64,000 nt of DNA from a bacterium (GCA_035307765.1 DATGHU010000018.1:7335-71334); one strand, 5' to 3'; shown: positions 8,572 to 17,026, counted from the stretch's first letter. The notes: generated from the sequence alone by a model not told the origin. Numbers and translations are program-made.

Positions 8572-9243
8572 TCAGTAGATCTGCTTTCTCAACTCCTCGG
8601 GTTTCAGCACAGTGACCATCCCCCGATGGCGGCGGACCCATCCCTGCCGGGCGAAGATCCCCAGGCACTTGTTGATGCTCTCCCGGGTACCGCCCACCAA
8701 CTCTGCCAATTCCTCCTGGGTCAGCTTGGGGGCGCTGAGGCGTCCATCCGGGCCCTCGATCTTCGCCCCGGCGAATTGGAGGAGTACCTTGGCCAGCCGG
8801 GCGGGGATGTCCAGAAAGACGGCATCGTGCACCTGGTCAGTTGTCCGCCGCAGACGGCGGGCGAGAACAGACAGCAGGCTGGCGGTCGCGCGAGGGTGTT
8901 CCTCGAGAAACCGGAGCAGATGGTCCCGATCGAGCGCCCCGAGTTTGCAGTCCACTCTGGCCACCGCCGTGGCGGAGCGGGGCTCACCATCCAAGAGGCT
9001 GAGCTCGCCAAAGAACGCCCCCTGCCCGAGCAGCGCGAGGGTGGCTTCCTTCCCCCTCCCCGACATAACGGTCAGCTTTACCTCGCCCGTTTCGATGAGG
9101 TAGAGGGTCGTCCCCGGGTCGCCTTGGTGAAAGATGATGGACCCCTTGGGATAGCGACGAAGGCGGATGAACGTGGAGAGGGCGTCGAGTTCGCTCCGGG
9201 AAAACTCGGCAAAGAGAGGAACTTGTGCCAGAAGGCTTGGCAT
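8572..9243 (-). CDS. Crp/Fnr-family transcriptional regulator
   Basis: A 223-residue regulator. Residues 1-120 form a cyclic-nucleotide-binding beta-roll (YPKGSIIFHQGDPGTTLYLIETGEV, then FFGELSLLDGEPRSATAVA, the PBC region with the E and R/S-A expected of cNMP binders). A long dimer helix follows, then a winged helix-turn-helix TQEELAELVGGTRESINKCLGIF in the C-terminal 60 residues. There is no N-terminal cysteine cluster, so it is Crp-like rather than an oxygen-sensing Fnr. The start at 9243 follows a GGGGGGGAG run; an in-frame upstream extension is Arg/Pro-rich and unlikely. Its targets are not visible; no TGTGA-N6-TCACA site was seen nearby. Confidence 0.9.
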   Translation of the reverse strand: MPSLLAQVPLFAEFSRSELDALSTFIRLRRYPKGSIIFHQGDPGTTLYLIETGEVKLTVMSGRGKEATLALLGQGAFFGELSLLDGEPRSATAVARVDCKLGALDRDHLLRFLEEHPRATASLLSVLARRLRRTTDQVHDAVFLDIPARLAKVLLQFAGAKIEGPDGRLSAPKLTQEELAELVGGTRESINKCLGIFARQGWVRRHRGMVTVLKPEELRKQIY

Positions 9244-9350
9244 ACTCCCCCCCTTGTCCGTTAGTATACACCCGGCGGGCGCGGGGCTGCGCCGCCGGAC
9301 CTTTGCAAGGGAGCGCGGGCGACCGGCGTGCGGAAGCATCGGTAACGCGC

Positions 9351-9381
9351 GCTCCCGGCCCGAACACTCGGGGCCGGGAGC
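9351..9381 (-). terminator. Strong GC hairpin downstream of aldehyde dehydrogenase, possible terminator
   Basis: Arms 9351-9361 (GCTCCCGGCCC) and 9371-9381 are exact complements around a 9-base loop. It sits 32 bases past the stop of the aldehyde dehydrogenase gene and before the Crp/Fnr gene, the right place for a terminator. It lacks a U-tract, so if it stops transcription it would be a non-canonical or Rho-assisted site. Confidence 0.4.
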
Positions 9382-9412
9382 GGCGGTGGTGGCGTGGGAT
9401 TCGAAGGCAGGA

Positions 9413-10831
9413 CTAGGCGAGGTGAATCACGACCATCTTCAGCTCGGTCATCTCCTGCACCGCGTACTTCGGCCCCTCCTTGCCGAAGCCGCTGTCCTTG
9501 AGCCCGCCGTAGGGCATCAGGTCCGCCCGCCACTGCGGGCCCCAGTTGACGTGGAGGTTACCGGATTCGACCTGCTGCACGAACTTCATCGCCCAATCAA
9601 TATTCTGCGTGAAGATCCCCGCAGACAGGCCGTAGTTCGTGTCGTTCGCCATCGCGATCGCTTCGTCGATGGTGCCGACGGGGGTGACCGCGACCGTCGG
9701 GCCGAACACCTCGCTCCTGGATACGCGCATCTCGGGCTTGACGTCCGCCAGCACCGTGGGCGCGTAAATCGCCCCGTGACGCTCTCCACCCGTGACGAGC
9801 TTGGCCCCCGATGCCACGGCCTCGCGCACCCATTCGTCGACCCGCTGCGCGTCCCGCTCGCGCACCATCGGTCCCATCTTCGTCTTCTCGTCGAGGGGAT
9901 TCCCGGTCGCCAGCGCGGCCACTTTTGGCTTGAGCGCGTTCAGAAGGTCGTTGTAGATCGGTTTGAGTGGAAGGATCCGCTGCGCGCTGATGCAGACCTG
10001 GCCGGCGTTGCTGAACCCGGTCGCGGCCACCGCGGCCGCGACCTTCTCGATGTCGGCATCGGGCATCACGATCAGCGGCGAGTTACTGCCCAATTCCATC
10101 GTCACCTTTTTCAGACCGGCCACCTGGCAGATCCGCTCGCCGACATCTCGGCTCCCGGTGAACGTGATCTTGCGCACCCGCGGGTCCCGGCAGAGCGCCT
10201 CGCCGACCTCCCCGCCGCTCCCGGTGATGCACTGAATACCCTCGGGGGGCGTGCCGGCCTCGAGCATGATCTGGGTGAGCTTGAGCGCGCTGAGCGGCGT
10301 GTCGGTCGCGGGCTTCACGATCACGCTGTTGCCGGCGGCGAGCGCCGGGCCCACCTTGTGGCAGACCAGGTGGAGGGGGAAATTAAAGGGACTGATTCCC
10401 AGGACAACCCCGCACGGGACCCGGACGGTGAACCCGAACTTCTGCTGGGTGACCCCCGGTGCGCCGTCCAGCGCGATCGTCTCGCCGTATTGACGCTTCG
10501 CTTCCTCGGCCGACAGGGCGATGATCTCGGTGGCGCGCGAGACTTCGAACCGCGCCTCCCCGATGATCTTGCCTTCCTCAAGGGTAATCGTGCGCGCGAG
10601 ATCCTCGGTGCGTTGGGCCATCAGGTCCGCGGCCTTCCGCAGGATCTGGTAGCGCTCGTATCCGGTCAGCCGCCGCATCGCGCGCGCGCCGCGGGTCGCG
10701 GTGGCCAGCGCCCGCTCGATGTCGTCCGCGTCGGCCTTGGGGACGGTGTCGACCTGGGAACCGTCGAACGGATTGGTCACGGCGATCGTTTTGGGCTTGT
10801 CGACCCATTCGGTCCCGACGTACATCTTCAT
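9413..10831 (-). CDS. Aldehyde dehydrogenase family protein
   Basis: A 472-residue NAD(P)-dependent aldehyde dehydrogenase. It shows the catalytic Cys280 in NAGQVCISAQR, the general-base Glu in VTMELGSNSP, the cofactor loop ITFTGSRDVGE, and the oxyanion region ISPFNFPLHLV; the C-terminal NWGPQWRADLMPYGGLKDSGFGKEG region is complete. Length and motifs resemble the branch with non-phosphorylating glyceraldehyde-3-phosphate (GapN-like), lactaldehyde and succinate-semialdehyde dehydrogenases, oxidising an aldehyde to the acid without CoA. The single-gene setting gives no substrate clue. Confidence 0.9.
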   Translation of the reverse strand: MKMYVGTEWVDKPKTIAVTNPFDGSQVDTVPKADADDIERALATATRGARAMRRLTGYERYQILRKAADLMAQRTEDLARTITLEEGKIIGEARFEVSRATEIIALSAEEAKRQYGETIALDGAPGVTQQKFGFTVRVPCGVVLGISPFNFPLHLVCHKVGPALAAGNSVIVKPATDTPLSALKLTQIMLEAGTPPEGIQCITGSGGEVGEALCRDPRVRKITFTGSRDVGERICQVAGLKKVTMELGSNSPLIVMPDADIEKVAAAVAATGFSNAGQVCISAQRILPLKPIYNDLLNALKPKVAALATGNPLDEKTKMGPMVRERDAQRVDEWVREAVASGAKLVTGGERHGAIYAPTVLADVKPEMRVSRSEVFGPTVAVTPVGTIDEAIAMANDTNYGLSAGIFTQNIDWAMKFVQQVESGNLHVNWGPQWRADLMPYGGLKDSGFGKEGPKYAVQEMTELKMVVIHLA

Positions 10832-11094
10832 AGGCGTCCCACCTCCATCTGAATCTCCCCCGAGCGTCGCGATCCCTCTGACGAGTCAGCCTACGGACTA
10901 TCCCTAGCGTACTCTCTGGGACGGAGGAACTCCAGGAGAAATTCTCGCGCGAATCGGTCGCCGCGAAGGAACCTCTGTTCGAGTGTCGCCGGCAGGGCAC
11001 GGCCGCTCCGCGCGTAAGTTATTTAGCCGATGGAAACCCAAAGGCGGGGCCGGCGCATCCGCCGGGCACGGGTGTCCAAGGAGGAGGCGTGGGA

Positions 11095-12036
11095 ATGCGG
11101 GTTGCGGTGATGGGTGCCGGGGGAACGGGGGGGTTCTACGGAGGCCTCCTGGCGCGGGCGGGGGAGGACGTCACGTTCATCGCCAGGGGGGCGCACCTGG
11201 AAGCGATCCGCGCCAGCGGCCTCGTGGTGAAGTCCCGGCTCGCGGGCGATTTCACCGTCCGCGCCAGCGCCACGGACGACCCCAAGGACATCCCGCCGGT
11301 CGACCTTGTCCTGTTCTGCGTGAAGACGTACGACACCGAGTCCGCGGCGGCGCTGATTCGGCCGATCGTCGGTCCGGACACCGTGATCCTGTCCGTGCAA
11401 AATGGAATCGACAACGACGAGCGGATCACGCGGGTGGTCGGGCGAGGGACGGCGATCTCCGCCGCGGCCCAAGTCAACGCCCACGTCGAAGCGCCGGGCG
11501 TGGTTGGGCAGCCGGCCGGGCCGGGAAGGCTCATCTTCGGAGCCAACGCGGGGGGTCTTGGCGCGCGGGTCGAGCACCTCTTCCAGCGGTTTGTGAAGGC
11601 CGGGGTCGCCGCCGAACTCCAGCCCGACATCAACACCGTCCTGTGGAGCAAGTTCCTGTTCATCTGCGGGTTCAGCGGCGTGACCGCGCTGACCCGGCTG
11701 ACGATTGGCCCGATTCTGGCGTGCGAGGAGACCCGCGAGCTGTTCCGGGGGGCGATGCTTGAGGTTGAGGCGCTGGCCCTGGCGTCGGGCGTCGCACTGC
11801 CCAAGGGCATCCCCGACCAATCGATCAAGTTTTCCGGCAACCTGGAGCCCTGGGCCAAAGGGTCGATGGCGCACGACCTGTCGCTGGGGCGGCGCATTGA
11901 GGTGGAGAGCCTGAACGGAACCGTGGTCAGGCTCGGGCGGGCCCGCAAGATGATCACCCCGATCAACTTCGCGATCTATGCGGCCCTCAAACCTTTCGTG
12001 GACGGGCCTCCCCCGGATCCCAGACCACAGGCGTGA
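11095..12036 (+). CDS. panE: Ketopantoate reductase (2-dehydropantoate 2-reductase)
   Basis: A 313-residue enzyme of the PanE/ApbA family, which reduces 2-dehydropantoate to pantoate with NADPH in coenzyme A synthesis. The N-terminal Rossmann loop VMGAGGTGGFYGG, the FCVKTYDT strand, the QNGIDNDERI segment and the SKFLFICGFSGVTAL helix that positions catalytic residues are all present. ATG 11095 is preferred over the GTG six bases upstream because GGAGGAGG (11080-11087) sits seven bases before the ATG but would abut the GTG. Many proteins of this family in environmental genomes act on other 2-keto acids, so the pathway assignment is probable rather than certain. Confidence 0.85.
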   Translation: MRVAVMGAGGTGGFYGGLLARAGEDVTFIARGAHLEAIRASGLVVKSRLAGDFTVRASATDDPKDIPPVDLVLFCVKTYDTESAAALIRPIVGPDTVILSVQNGIDNDERITRVVGRGTAISAAAQVNAHVEAPGVVGQPAGPGRLIFGANAGGLGARVEHLFQRFVKAGVAAELQPDINTVLWSKFLFICGFSGVTALTRLTIGPILACEETRELFRGAMLEVEALALASGVALPKGIPDQSIKFSGNLEPWAKGSMAHDLSLGRRIEVESLNGTVVRLGRARKMITPINFAIYAALKPFVDGPPPDPRPQA

Positions 12037-12046
12037 GGGGGCCGGG

Positions 12047-12526
12047 CTAGTCCTCCCAGGCGCCGAGGAGGCGGCGCAGCACCAGCAGCTGCCCCAGATG
12101 GTACGCGTTGTGGTCCGCCACCAGCAGGAGCTCGTGCAGCAGGGTCGGCCCGTCGGGGTCGGCCGGCACCCTGGCCAGGAGATCCGTCGCGGGAGCCGCG
12201 GCCATCGCTTCGAGCGTCTTGAGGTCGGCCTCGAACCCCCGCACGCTCTTGGCCCAACTTCCTCTGGCCGGCGGTGCCGCGGCCGGCCAGTAGCCGCCGG
12301 GCCACGGCGGCGAAACGTGATCGGGATTTCGGATATATTCGAGGATGTCCCATTGGCAGATCCGCAGGTGCTCGAGTTGCTGCCACGGGCTGTAGGGGGC
12401 GCCCCGCGGCTTCTTCCCCTGCAGCCCCTCCGGCATCTTGGCGAACGCCTTCTTAAACCCGACGTGCGCGTGGCCGCCGCGCAGCAACCACACCACCTCT
12501 TCACGCAGCGCCGCCTGGCTCGCCAT
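12047..12526 (-). CDS. DinB family protein
   Basis: A 159-residue four-helix-bundle protein of the DinB/YfiT superfamily. Histidines placed as expected for the metal site are seen in EHLRICQWDILEYI near residue 52 and in the C-terminal DHNAYHLGQLLVLR. These proteins include thiol-dependent transferases and many with no known activity. Its end converges with the ketopantoate reductase gene, with only ten bases between stops. The aldo/keto reductase gene lies 54 bases upstream on the same strand, so a shared transcript with that gene is possible. Confidence 0.85.
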   Translation of the reverse strand: MASQAALREEVVWLLRGGHAHVGFKKAFAKMPEGLQGKKPRGAPYSPWQQLEHLRICQWDILEYIRNPDHVSPPWPGGYWPAAAPPARGSWAKSVRGFEADLKTLEAMAAAPATDLLARVPADPDGPTLLHELLLVADHNAYHLGQLLVLRRLLGAWED

Positions 12527-12580
12527 AGCGATCTCCCCTCCTCGCGGATCGAGTTGGCGTTCCTTGTTTAGGTGTGTGCC

Positions 12581-13411
12581 TCACGCCCGGCCCGCGATCC
12601 GGGACACCAGCGCCCGCTCCTCCTCGCCGAACCACGGAGGCCCGCCCGCCGCGGCGTTTTCTGTCATCCGCCCGGGCGAGGAGGTGGCGGGAATCGCCAC
12701 GTGGCAGCGCGGGTCGCTGAGAACCCACTTCAGCAGGGCCTGGGCCCACGTCTCGACTCCGAAGGGCCGGAGGAGCCTCAGCTCCGCAGCGGTCGGCGGG
12801 TGGCGCATCAGCCCGCCCTCAGCGAACGGGCGCATGACCACGACCCCGAGCCCGAGATCGGCGGCCAGGGGGAGGATCTCGCGCTCCACCTCGCGCTGCA
12901 GGGGATTGTACGGCACCTGGATCGCGGCGACGCGCCCGGTCCGCATCACCTGGCCCAACTCACCGAACGCCGCGGCGTTCCAATGGGTGGCGCCGATCGC
13001 GGCAACCAGACCCTCGTCCCGCAGCCGTTCCAGCATCGAGAGGTGCTCGCGCCACAATACCAGATTGTGGACCTGGTACAGGTCGACGCGGTCCCCGAAC
13101 AAGGCGAGCGCACGCTCGGCCTGGTTCCGCCCCTCCGCTGGCGTCTGCGCCCAGATCTTCGTCGCGATCAGCGCCGCGGCGCGGCGTCCCCGTAGGGCGC
13201 TTCCCAGCACCCGCTCAGCCTCCCCATACATCGGCGAGCTGTCGATAAAACCGGCGCCGACGGCAAGCGCTTCGTCGACGATGGCATGCGATCGCCGCTC
13301 GGGCTCCTCCCCGCGGACGTCGAACGTCCGCCACGTGCCCATGCCGACCGCCGGGACCCGCAGGCCCGTCTTCCCGAGCACCCGATGCTCCATCGACGGC
13401 ACGGCCGCCAT
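12581..13411 (-). CDS. Aldo/keto reductase
   Basis: A 276-residue NADPH-dependent TIM-barrel oxidoreductase. The typical opening EHRVLGKTGLRVPAVGMGTW is followed by FIDSSPMYGEAERVLG, which carries the catalytic Tyr, and by IATKIWAQ with the catalytic Lys; the VHNL position replaces the usual barrel His segment in expected form. The protein is slightly shorter than the roughly 310-residue family norm but reads intact. It begins two bases after the HxlR regulator stop, so it is probably the last or next-to-last gene of the detoxification operon that starts at 15451. Reduction of a quinone- or aldehyde-derived carbonyl would fit that context (inference). Confidence 0.88.
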   Translation of the reverse strand: MAAVPSMEHRVLGKTGLRVPAVGMGTWRTFDVRGEEPERRSHAIVDEALAVGAGFIDSSPMYGEAERVLGSALRGRRAAALIATKIWAQTPAEGRNQAERALALFGDRVDLYQVHNLVLWREHLSMLERLRDEGLVAAIGATHWNAAAFGELGQVMRTGRVAAIQVPYNPLQREVEREILPLAADLGLGVVVMRPFAEGGLMRHPPTAAELRLLRPFGVETWAQALLKWVLSDPRCHVAIPATSSPGRMTENAAAGGPPWFGEEERALVSRIAGRA

Positions 13412-13413
13412 GT

Positions 13414-13845
13414 CTACCCCGTCCTACCCGGCCGCCCGCGGCGCGCCGGGACGGAAATGTGACCCCCTTCGCCCGAACGCGCCGCGGCGCGGACCTTGCC
13501 GGCGAGGTGACGGTGCGGGTCGATCCCGTGGGGGACCAGCCAGTGGTGGGCCCAGTGCTCCAAGTGCTTGACGGCATCCTCAAGCGACCTGCCCTTCTCC
13601 GTCAGCGTGTAGGTCACGTGGATGGGGGTGCCGGTTTCCACGCTCCTCTCGATGAGGCCCGCCTCTCCGAGCTCGCGGAGACGCTGGACGAGCGCGCGCG
13701 CGGAGATCGCCGGCACCGCGCGCTCCAGCTGCGAGAAGCGCAGCGGCCCCGCCAGCATCGCGCGCAGAACCGCCCCTGTCCAGCGGCGGCCGATGAGCTC
13801 GGCCGCGCGTTGGAAGTATGGACAAAATCCGTCGGCGGGTCTCAT
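13414..13845 (-). CDS. HxlR/YodB-type redox-responsive regulator
   Basis: A 143-residue winged-helix protein of the HxlR (DUF24) family: CPYFQRAAELIGRRWTG, then LAGPLRFSQLERAVPAISARALVQRLRELGEAGLI (recognition helix) and a TYTLTEKGRSL wing. Cys8 lies just before the first helix, the same place as the redox-sensing Cys of Bacillus YodB, CatR and HypR, which repress quinone-detoxification genes until the Cys is oxidised or alkylated. Its ATG overlaps the stop of the esterase gene (ATGA), so it is co-translated with the dioxygenase/esterase pair and likely autoregulates the unit. The basic 15-residue C-terminal tail is an unusual extension. Function by analogy is an inference. Confidence 0.85.
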   Translation of the reverse strand: MRPADGFCPYFQRAAELIGRRWTGAVLRAMLAGPLRFSQLERAVPAISARALVQRLRELGEAGLIERSVETGTPIHVTYTLTEKGRSLEDAVKHLEHWAHHWLVPHGIDPHRHLAGKVRAAARSGEGGHISVPARRGRPGRTG

Positions 13846-14516
13846 CGTCCGTCGGGAGTGTGCTTCCCCGCAAAGACCCGATCCACCCACGCTGCCAGGA
13901 CGTCGAGAAAGGCCGGATCGATCGTGTGCGGGACCGGCGACTCGTGGTAGAGGACCTCGGCCCCCGCCCGCTCCAGGAGCTCGCGCGCCCTCCGGGCAAA
14001 TTCGACCGAGATGATCGGGTCGTGGGCACCGTGGGCGATCGCCACCGGCGGGAGCGGGCGGCCGAAGTCGAGCTCGAAGCCCGCCACGGTGGGGATGAAC
14101 CCGCTCAGGGCGACGACCGCGGCCGGCCGGGGCAGGCTCGCGCCGAGCCCGAGCGCGTAGCTCATGACCGCCCCTTGGGAGAACCCACCGACCACGGTGC
14201 GCTCGGGGGGAATTCCCGTCTCCTTGGCAAAGGCGTCGAGCCACGCGCTGACGCGGCGATACGTCGCGTGGAAGGTCTGCGGTTCGGGGTACCCGACCCG
14301 GCCGACCGCATACCAGTGCGCCCCCCCGGGTGGGAGGGCCAGCGGCCCGCGGAGCGTAACCCCCAGCAGGCGCCGCTTGGGGTCGAGCGCGTCGAGGAGA
14401 GGATAGAGGTCATTCTCATCGGCGCCGCGCCCGTGGATGAGCACGAGGGCTCCTTGGGGCTCCGATGCCGGAGGCCGAAGACGGTGCACCAGAGTGCGGT
14501 CCGTGGACGTGTTCAC
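13842..14516 (-). CDS. Phospholipase/carboxylesterase family hydrolase (MhqD-like)
   Basis: A 224-residue alpha/beta hydrolase with the complete triad: nucleophile Ser113 in GGFSQGAVMSY, Asp166 in HGAHDPIIS and His197 in SPVPHTID; the oxyanion segment is LIHGRGADEND. This is the phospholipase/carboxylesterase/thioesterase family that includes Bacillus MhqD. It starts at a GTG overlapping the dioxygenase stop (GTGA) and ends overlapping the HxlR start (ATGA). In Bacillus the corresponding dioxygenase and carboxylesterase are induced together by quinones and hydroquinones; the same pairing here argues for a shared role, with the esterase presumably hydrolysing a ring-cleavage product (inference). 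Confidence 0.88.
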   Translation of the reverse strand: MNTSTDRTLVHRLRPPASEPQGALVLIHGRGADENDLYPLLDALDPKRRLLGVTLRGPLALPPGGAHWYAVGRVGYPEPQTFHATYRRVSAWLDAFAKETGIPPERTVVGGFSQGAVMSYALGLGASLPRPAAVVALSGFIPTVAGFELDFGRPLPPVAIAHGAHDPIISVEFARRARELLERAGAEVLYHESPVPHTIDPAFLDVLAAWVDRVFAGKHTPDGR

Positions 14517-15451
14517 CGCGCCACCTCCTCGCCCTTCGATCCCGCCGGCCTCCGCAGGCTCGGCAGCGGCGTCAGGGTCCGCTCCAGCTCCGCACGCAGG
14601 TGCTCGAACTTCGGCGGCAGGGCGAGCGACTCGCCGAGGTGCTCGGATGGCTCGTCGGTCGCGAATCCGGGACCGATCGTCGCGATCTCGAACAGGACGC
14701 CGCTTGGTTCCCGAAAGTAGATCGAGCGGAAGTAGTACCGATCGATGATCGGGGTGGGCCGACTCCCCCCCCGCGTCACCTGCTCGCGCCAAGCCTGGTG
14801 GTCGTCCATCATTGAGGCCCAGGCGACGTGATGGACCGTGCCCGCCCCTCCGATTCCAGACGCGCCGGCGCGGTCGTACGCATAGATCGCCCCGCGCCGC
14901 TGCCCCCTCACCTCGTAGCCATCAACACCTTGGACAAAGCCGAGCGTCTGCTCGAGGAATCTGTGGCTCCGCTCCGGATCGCCCGCATAGGCGCGGACGC
15001 CGTCGAAACCCTGGAGCGCGAGGGGGGAGGGAATCTCCGGATGCCGGGCCATCAGCGGCGCATCCGCGGTTTCGGCGACACGGATCTCGAGCCCCAGGCC
15101 CTCCGGGTCCTCGAAGCTGAGGCCCCCCGCCGTCCGACCGACCGCGGTGCCCTCACGGCGGAGACGCTCCTCCCAGAAGGTCAGAGCTTCGGGCGATGCG
15201 ACGCGCCAGACGATCCGGTGCACCATCCCCGCCCCGGTGCGGCCGCGTTCGGCGCCCGGGTACTCGAAAAAAGTGAGATCGGCGCCGGCGCTCCCTTTCT
15301 CGTCGGCATAGAAGAGGTGATAGACGGTCGGGTCGTCCTGGTTGACCGTCTTCTTCACCAGACGCAGTCCGAGCACGCGGGTGTAGAAGTCAACGTTCCT
15401 CGGCGCGTCGCCCGTGATCGCGGTGATGTGATGGATGCCTTCAAGCTTCAT
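14513..15451 (-). CDS. Ring-cleaving VOC dioxygenase (MhqO-like)
   Basis: A 312-residue protein with two VOC modules, like extradiol ring-cleaving dioxygenases of the MhqO/LinE type that open catechols or hydroquinones using Fe(II) and O2. Candidate metal ligands are His7/His8 in GIHHITAITGD, His207/His208 in GTVHHVAW and Glu255 in VLFEIATIGPGF. The phrases DFYTRVLGLRLVKKTVNQDD and YHLFYADEKGSAG are strongly characteristic. It is the first gene of the overlapped dioxygenase-esterase-regulator unit; GGAGG at 15460-15464 supports the start. Upstream, an AT-rich direct repeat (15474-15508) is a probable operator. The actual aromatic substrate is unknown. Confidence 0.9.
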   Translation of the reverse strand: MKLEGIHHITAITGDAPRNVDFYTRVLGLRLVKKTVNQDDPTVYHLFYADEKGSAGADLTFFEYPGAERGRTGAGMVHRIVWRVASPEALTFWEERLRREGTAVGRTAGGLSFEDPEGLGLEIRVAETADAPLMARHPEIPSPLALQGFDGVRAYAGDPERSHRFLEQTLGFVQGVDGYEVRGQRRGAIYAYDRAGASGIGGAGTVHHVAWASMMDDHQAWREQVTRGGSRPTPIIDRYYFRSIYFREPSGVLFEIATIGPGFATDEPSEHLGESLALPPKFEHLRAELERTLTPLPSLRRPAGSKGEEVAR

Positions 15452-15473
15452 CCGCCTGCCTCCATTATGGGTT

Positions 15474-15508
15474 CGGACTAATAACCTAATACGGTTTAGT
15501 AACCTAAT
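15474..15508 (-). promoter_or_regulatory. Tandem 18-bp-period repeat, candidate operator of the dioxygenase operon
   Basis: On the plus strand, 17-base units at 15474-15490 and 15492-15508 (CGGACTAATAACCTAAT and CGGTTTAGTAACCTAAT) match at 14 of 17 positions with an 18-base period. Outer ACTAA/TTAGT arms (15477-15500) also form an inverted pair. It lies 23 bases upstream of the dioxygenase start, is strikingly AT-rich for this genome, and is the natural candidate site for the HxlR regulator encoded in the same operon. Confidence 0.55.
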
Positions 15509-15694
15509 TTATTCCCCGGGAGAACCACCCCGCGCGGAGCACCGGGGGCAAGGAGCGATCCGTCGGCTCCAGTCCAAGCGTTTCTCCTCGAATCGCTTCG
15601 GACCTGGCGAGGCCGGGGGGACGGGTCCGCTCTCGGACACCTCGGGTGCCAAGCGTCCCGTCGGCTGTGGCCCCGCCTCGCAGGAGGTGGACGC

Positions 15695-17026
15695 GTGAGC
15701 GTTGAGGCAGGACTCGTTCCTCAGCCGAGCGAACTGGCTCGTGTGGAGTTGGAACTGCGTTCGTTCCATGTGCACACGGCGGATTGGGGCGACCACCTCG
15801 CGCTGATCGATGGGCATTTGCGGGTCCCTCGCGCCGCTCTCGTGACACTCGTGCTGCAGGACCCCCGCCTGGTGAGTGTCGATCCTGTCTGGGTGCGGGC
15901 GGGGGAGCACACCCGGGTCATCCACGTCCTCGACGCGGTGGAACCGTGCGTCAAGCCCGAACCGACGACGGCCTTTCCGGGCTTTCTCGGACCACCGGAC
16001 GTGGCCGGCACCGGTCGCACCGACCGCCTCACCGGAATCGCCGTGCTGACGGCCGCCGACATCCCCGATCAGGCAGACAGTCAGGGGCCGAAGGAAGCCA
16101 TCCTCGACATGTGGGGGCCCGGGGGGACCTACCACCCATTCTCGGGTTTGACCAACCTCGTCTTACAGTTCGCCTGTCACGAGAGGGTAAGCATCGCGGA
16201 AGCGGTCGCGGCCGGCCGCCTGGCCGCAATCCGCGTCGCGTCCTATCTAGCCGGCGCGGCACACACCGCGAACCCCGATCACGTCGAGCGGTTGGCGTTG
16301 GCGCCCCGAGCCCCGGATCTCCCGGGGGTCGTCTATGTCTGCCTGGCCATGCGCGAGGGCGAGGTGCACGGGACCTATCTGTACGGGAAGCTGGTGGAGA
16401 GCCTCCCGGCGCTGCTGCACCCGAACGAGGTGTTGGACGGGGCCGTGGTCAGCGGAGACTACTGGATCGCCTGCCATCGCGTCCCGACGTATTACTATCA
16501 GAACGATCCGGTGATCCGGGCGCTGTACGCACGGGACGGCCGGGAGATCGCCTTTCTGGGCGTGCTCGTCTGCCGCTGCCTGATCCCCGCGCAGGCCGAA
16601 AAGCATCGCCAGGCGGCTCAGACCGCAAAGGTGGCGCGGATGCTCGGCGCGGCCGGCGCGGTGGTGACGATGTCCAACGGCGGCCACGCCTACGCCGATC
16701 AGATGCTGATCTGCCAGCACCTCGAGCGGGCGGGGATCCGCACGGCAATCTCGGTGGACGAGTACGCCGACCGGGACGGTTCGGACTTTCCTCTGGTGAC
16801 CGTCGTGCCGGAAGCTGTGGCCATCGTCAGCAACGGCAACCAGGAGCAGGTGGTGGATCTTCCGGCTGCCGAGCGGGTGATCGGCGGCCGCGACTTCCGC
16901 GCGGGCAACACGTACGAGGCCGCGTTCAGTCGTCGGCCGGACGAACCGCTTTCGGTGGCCCTACGCCAAGTCTACTGCGCAACGAGCCAGAGCGGCTTCG
17001 GACGCTTGCGCTGCGTAGCGTATTAA
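15695..17026 (+). CDS. Glycine/sarcosine/betaine reductase component B alpha/beta-like protein (GrdE/GrdG family)
   Basis: A 443-residue protein aligning along its length with the proprotein subunit of reductase component B. Matching landmarks include DMWGPGGTYHPFSGLTNLVL (residues 138-157), GTYLYGKLVESLPALLHPNE (226-245), DGAVVSG (248-254), YYYQNDPVIRALYARDG and SVDEYADRDGSDFP. In clostridial GrdE, as I recall it, the segment after VSG reads NCVSAC and the first Cys becomes a pyruvoyl group after self-cleavage; here it reads DYWIAC (255-260), so that Asn-Cys pair is absent and only Cys260 remains. Start GTG 15695 follows AGGAGG at 15682-15687. The gene for the selenoprotein partner begins 61 bases downstream. 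Substrate and processing are therefore open. Confidence 0.85.
   Translation: MSVEAGLVPQPSELARVELELRSFHVHTADWGDHLALIDGHLRVPRAALVTLVLQDPRLVSVDPVWVRAGEHTRVIHVLDAVEPCVKPEPTTAFPGFLGPPDVAGTGRTDRLTGIAVLTAADIPDQADSQGPKEAILDMWGPGGTYHPFSGLTNLVLQFACHERVSIAEAVAAGRLAAIRVASYLAGAAHTANPDHVERLALAPRAPDLPGVVYVCLAMREGEVHGTYLYGKLVESLPALLHPNEVLDGAVVSGDYWIACHRVPTYYYQNDPVIRALYARDGREIAFLGVLVCRCLIPAQAEKHRQAAQTAKVARMLGAAGAVVTMSNGGHAYADQMLICQHLERAGIRTAISVDEYADRDGSDFPLVTVVPEAVAIVSNGNQEQVVDLPAAERVIGGRDFRAGNTYEAAFSRRPDEPLSVALRQVYCATSQSGFGRLRCVAY

Noticed and set aside
10860-11000. Peptide-like minus-strand stretch (REFLLEFLRPRE) upstream of the aldehyde dehydrogenase gene.
   Set aside because: No usable start codon or ribosome binding site, and too short to judge.
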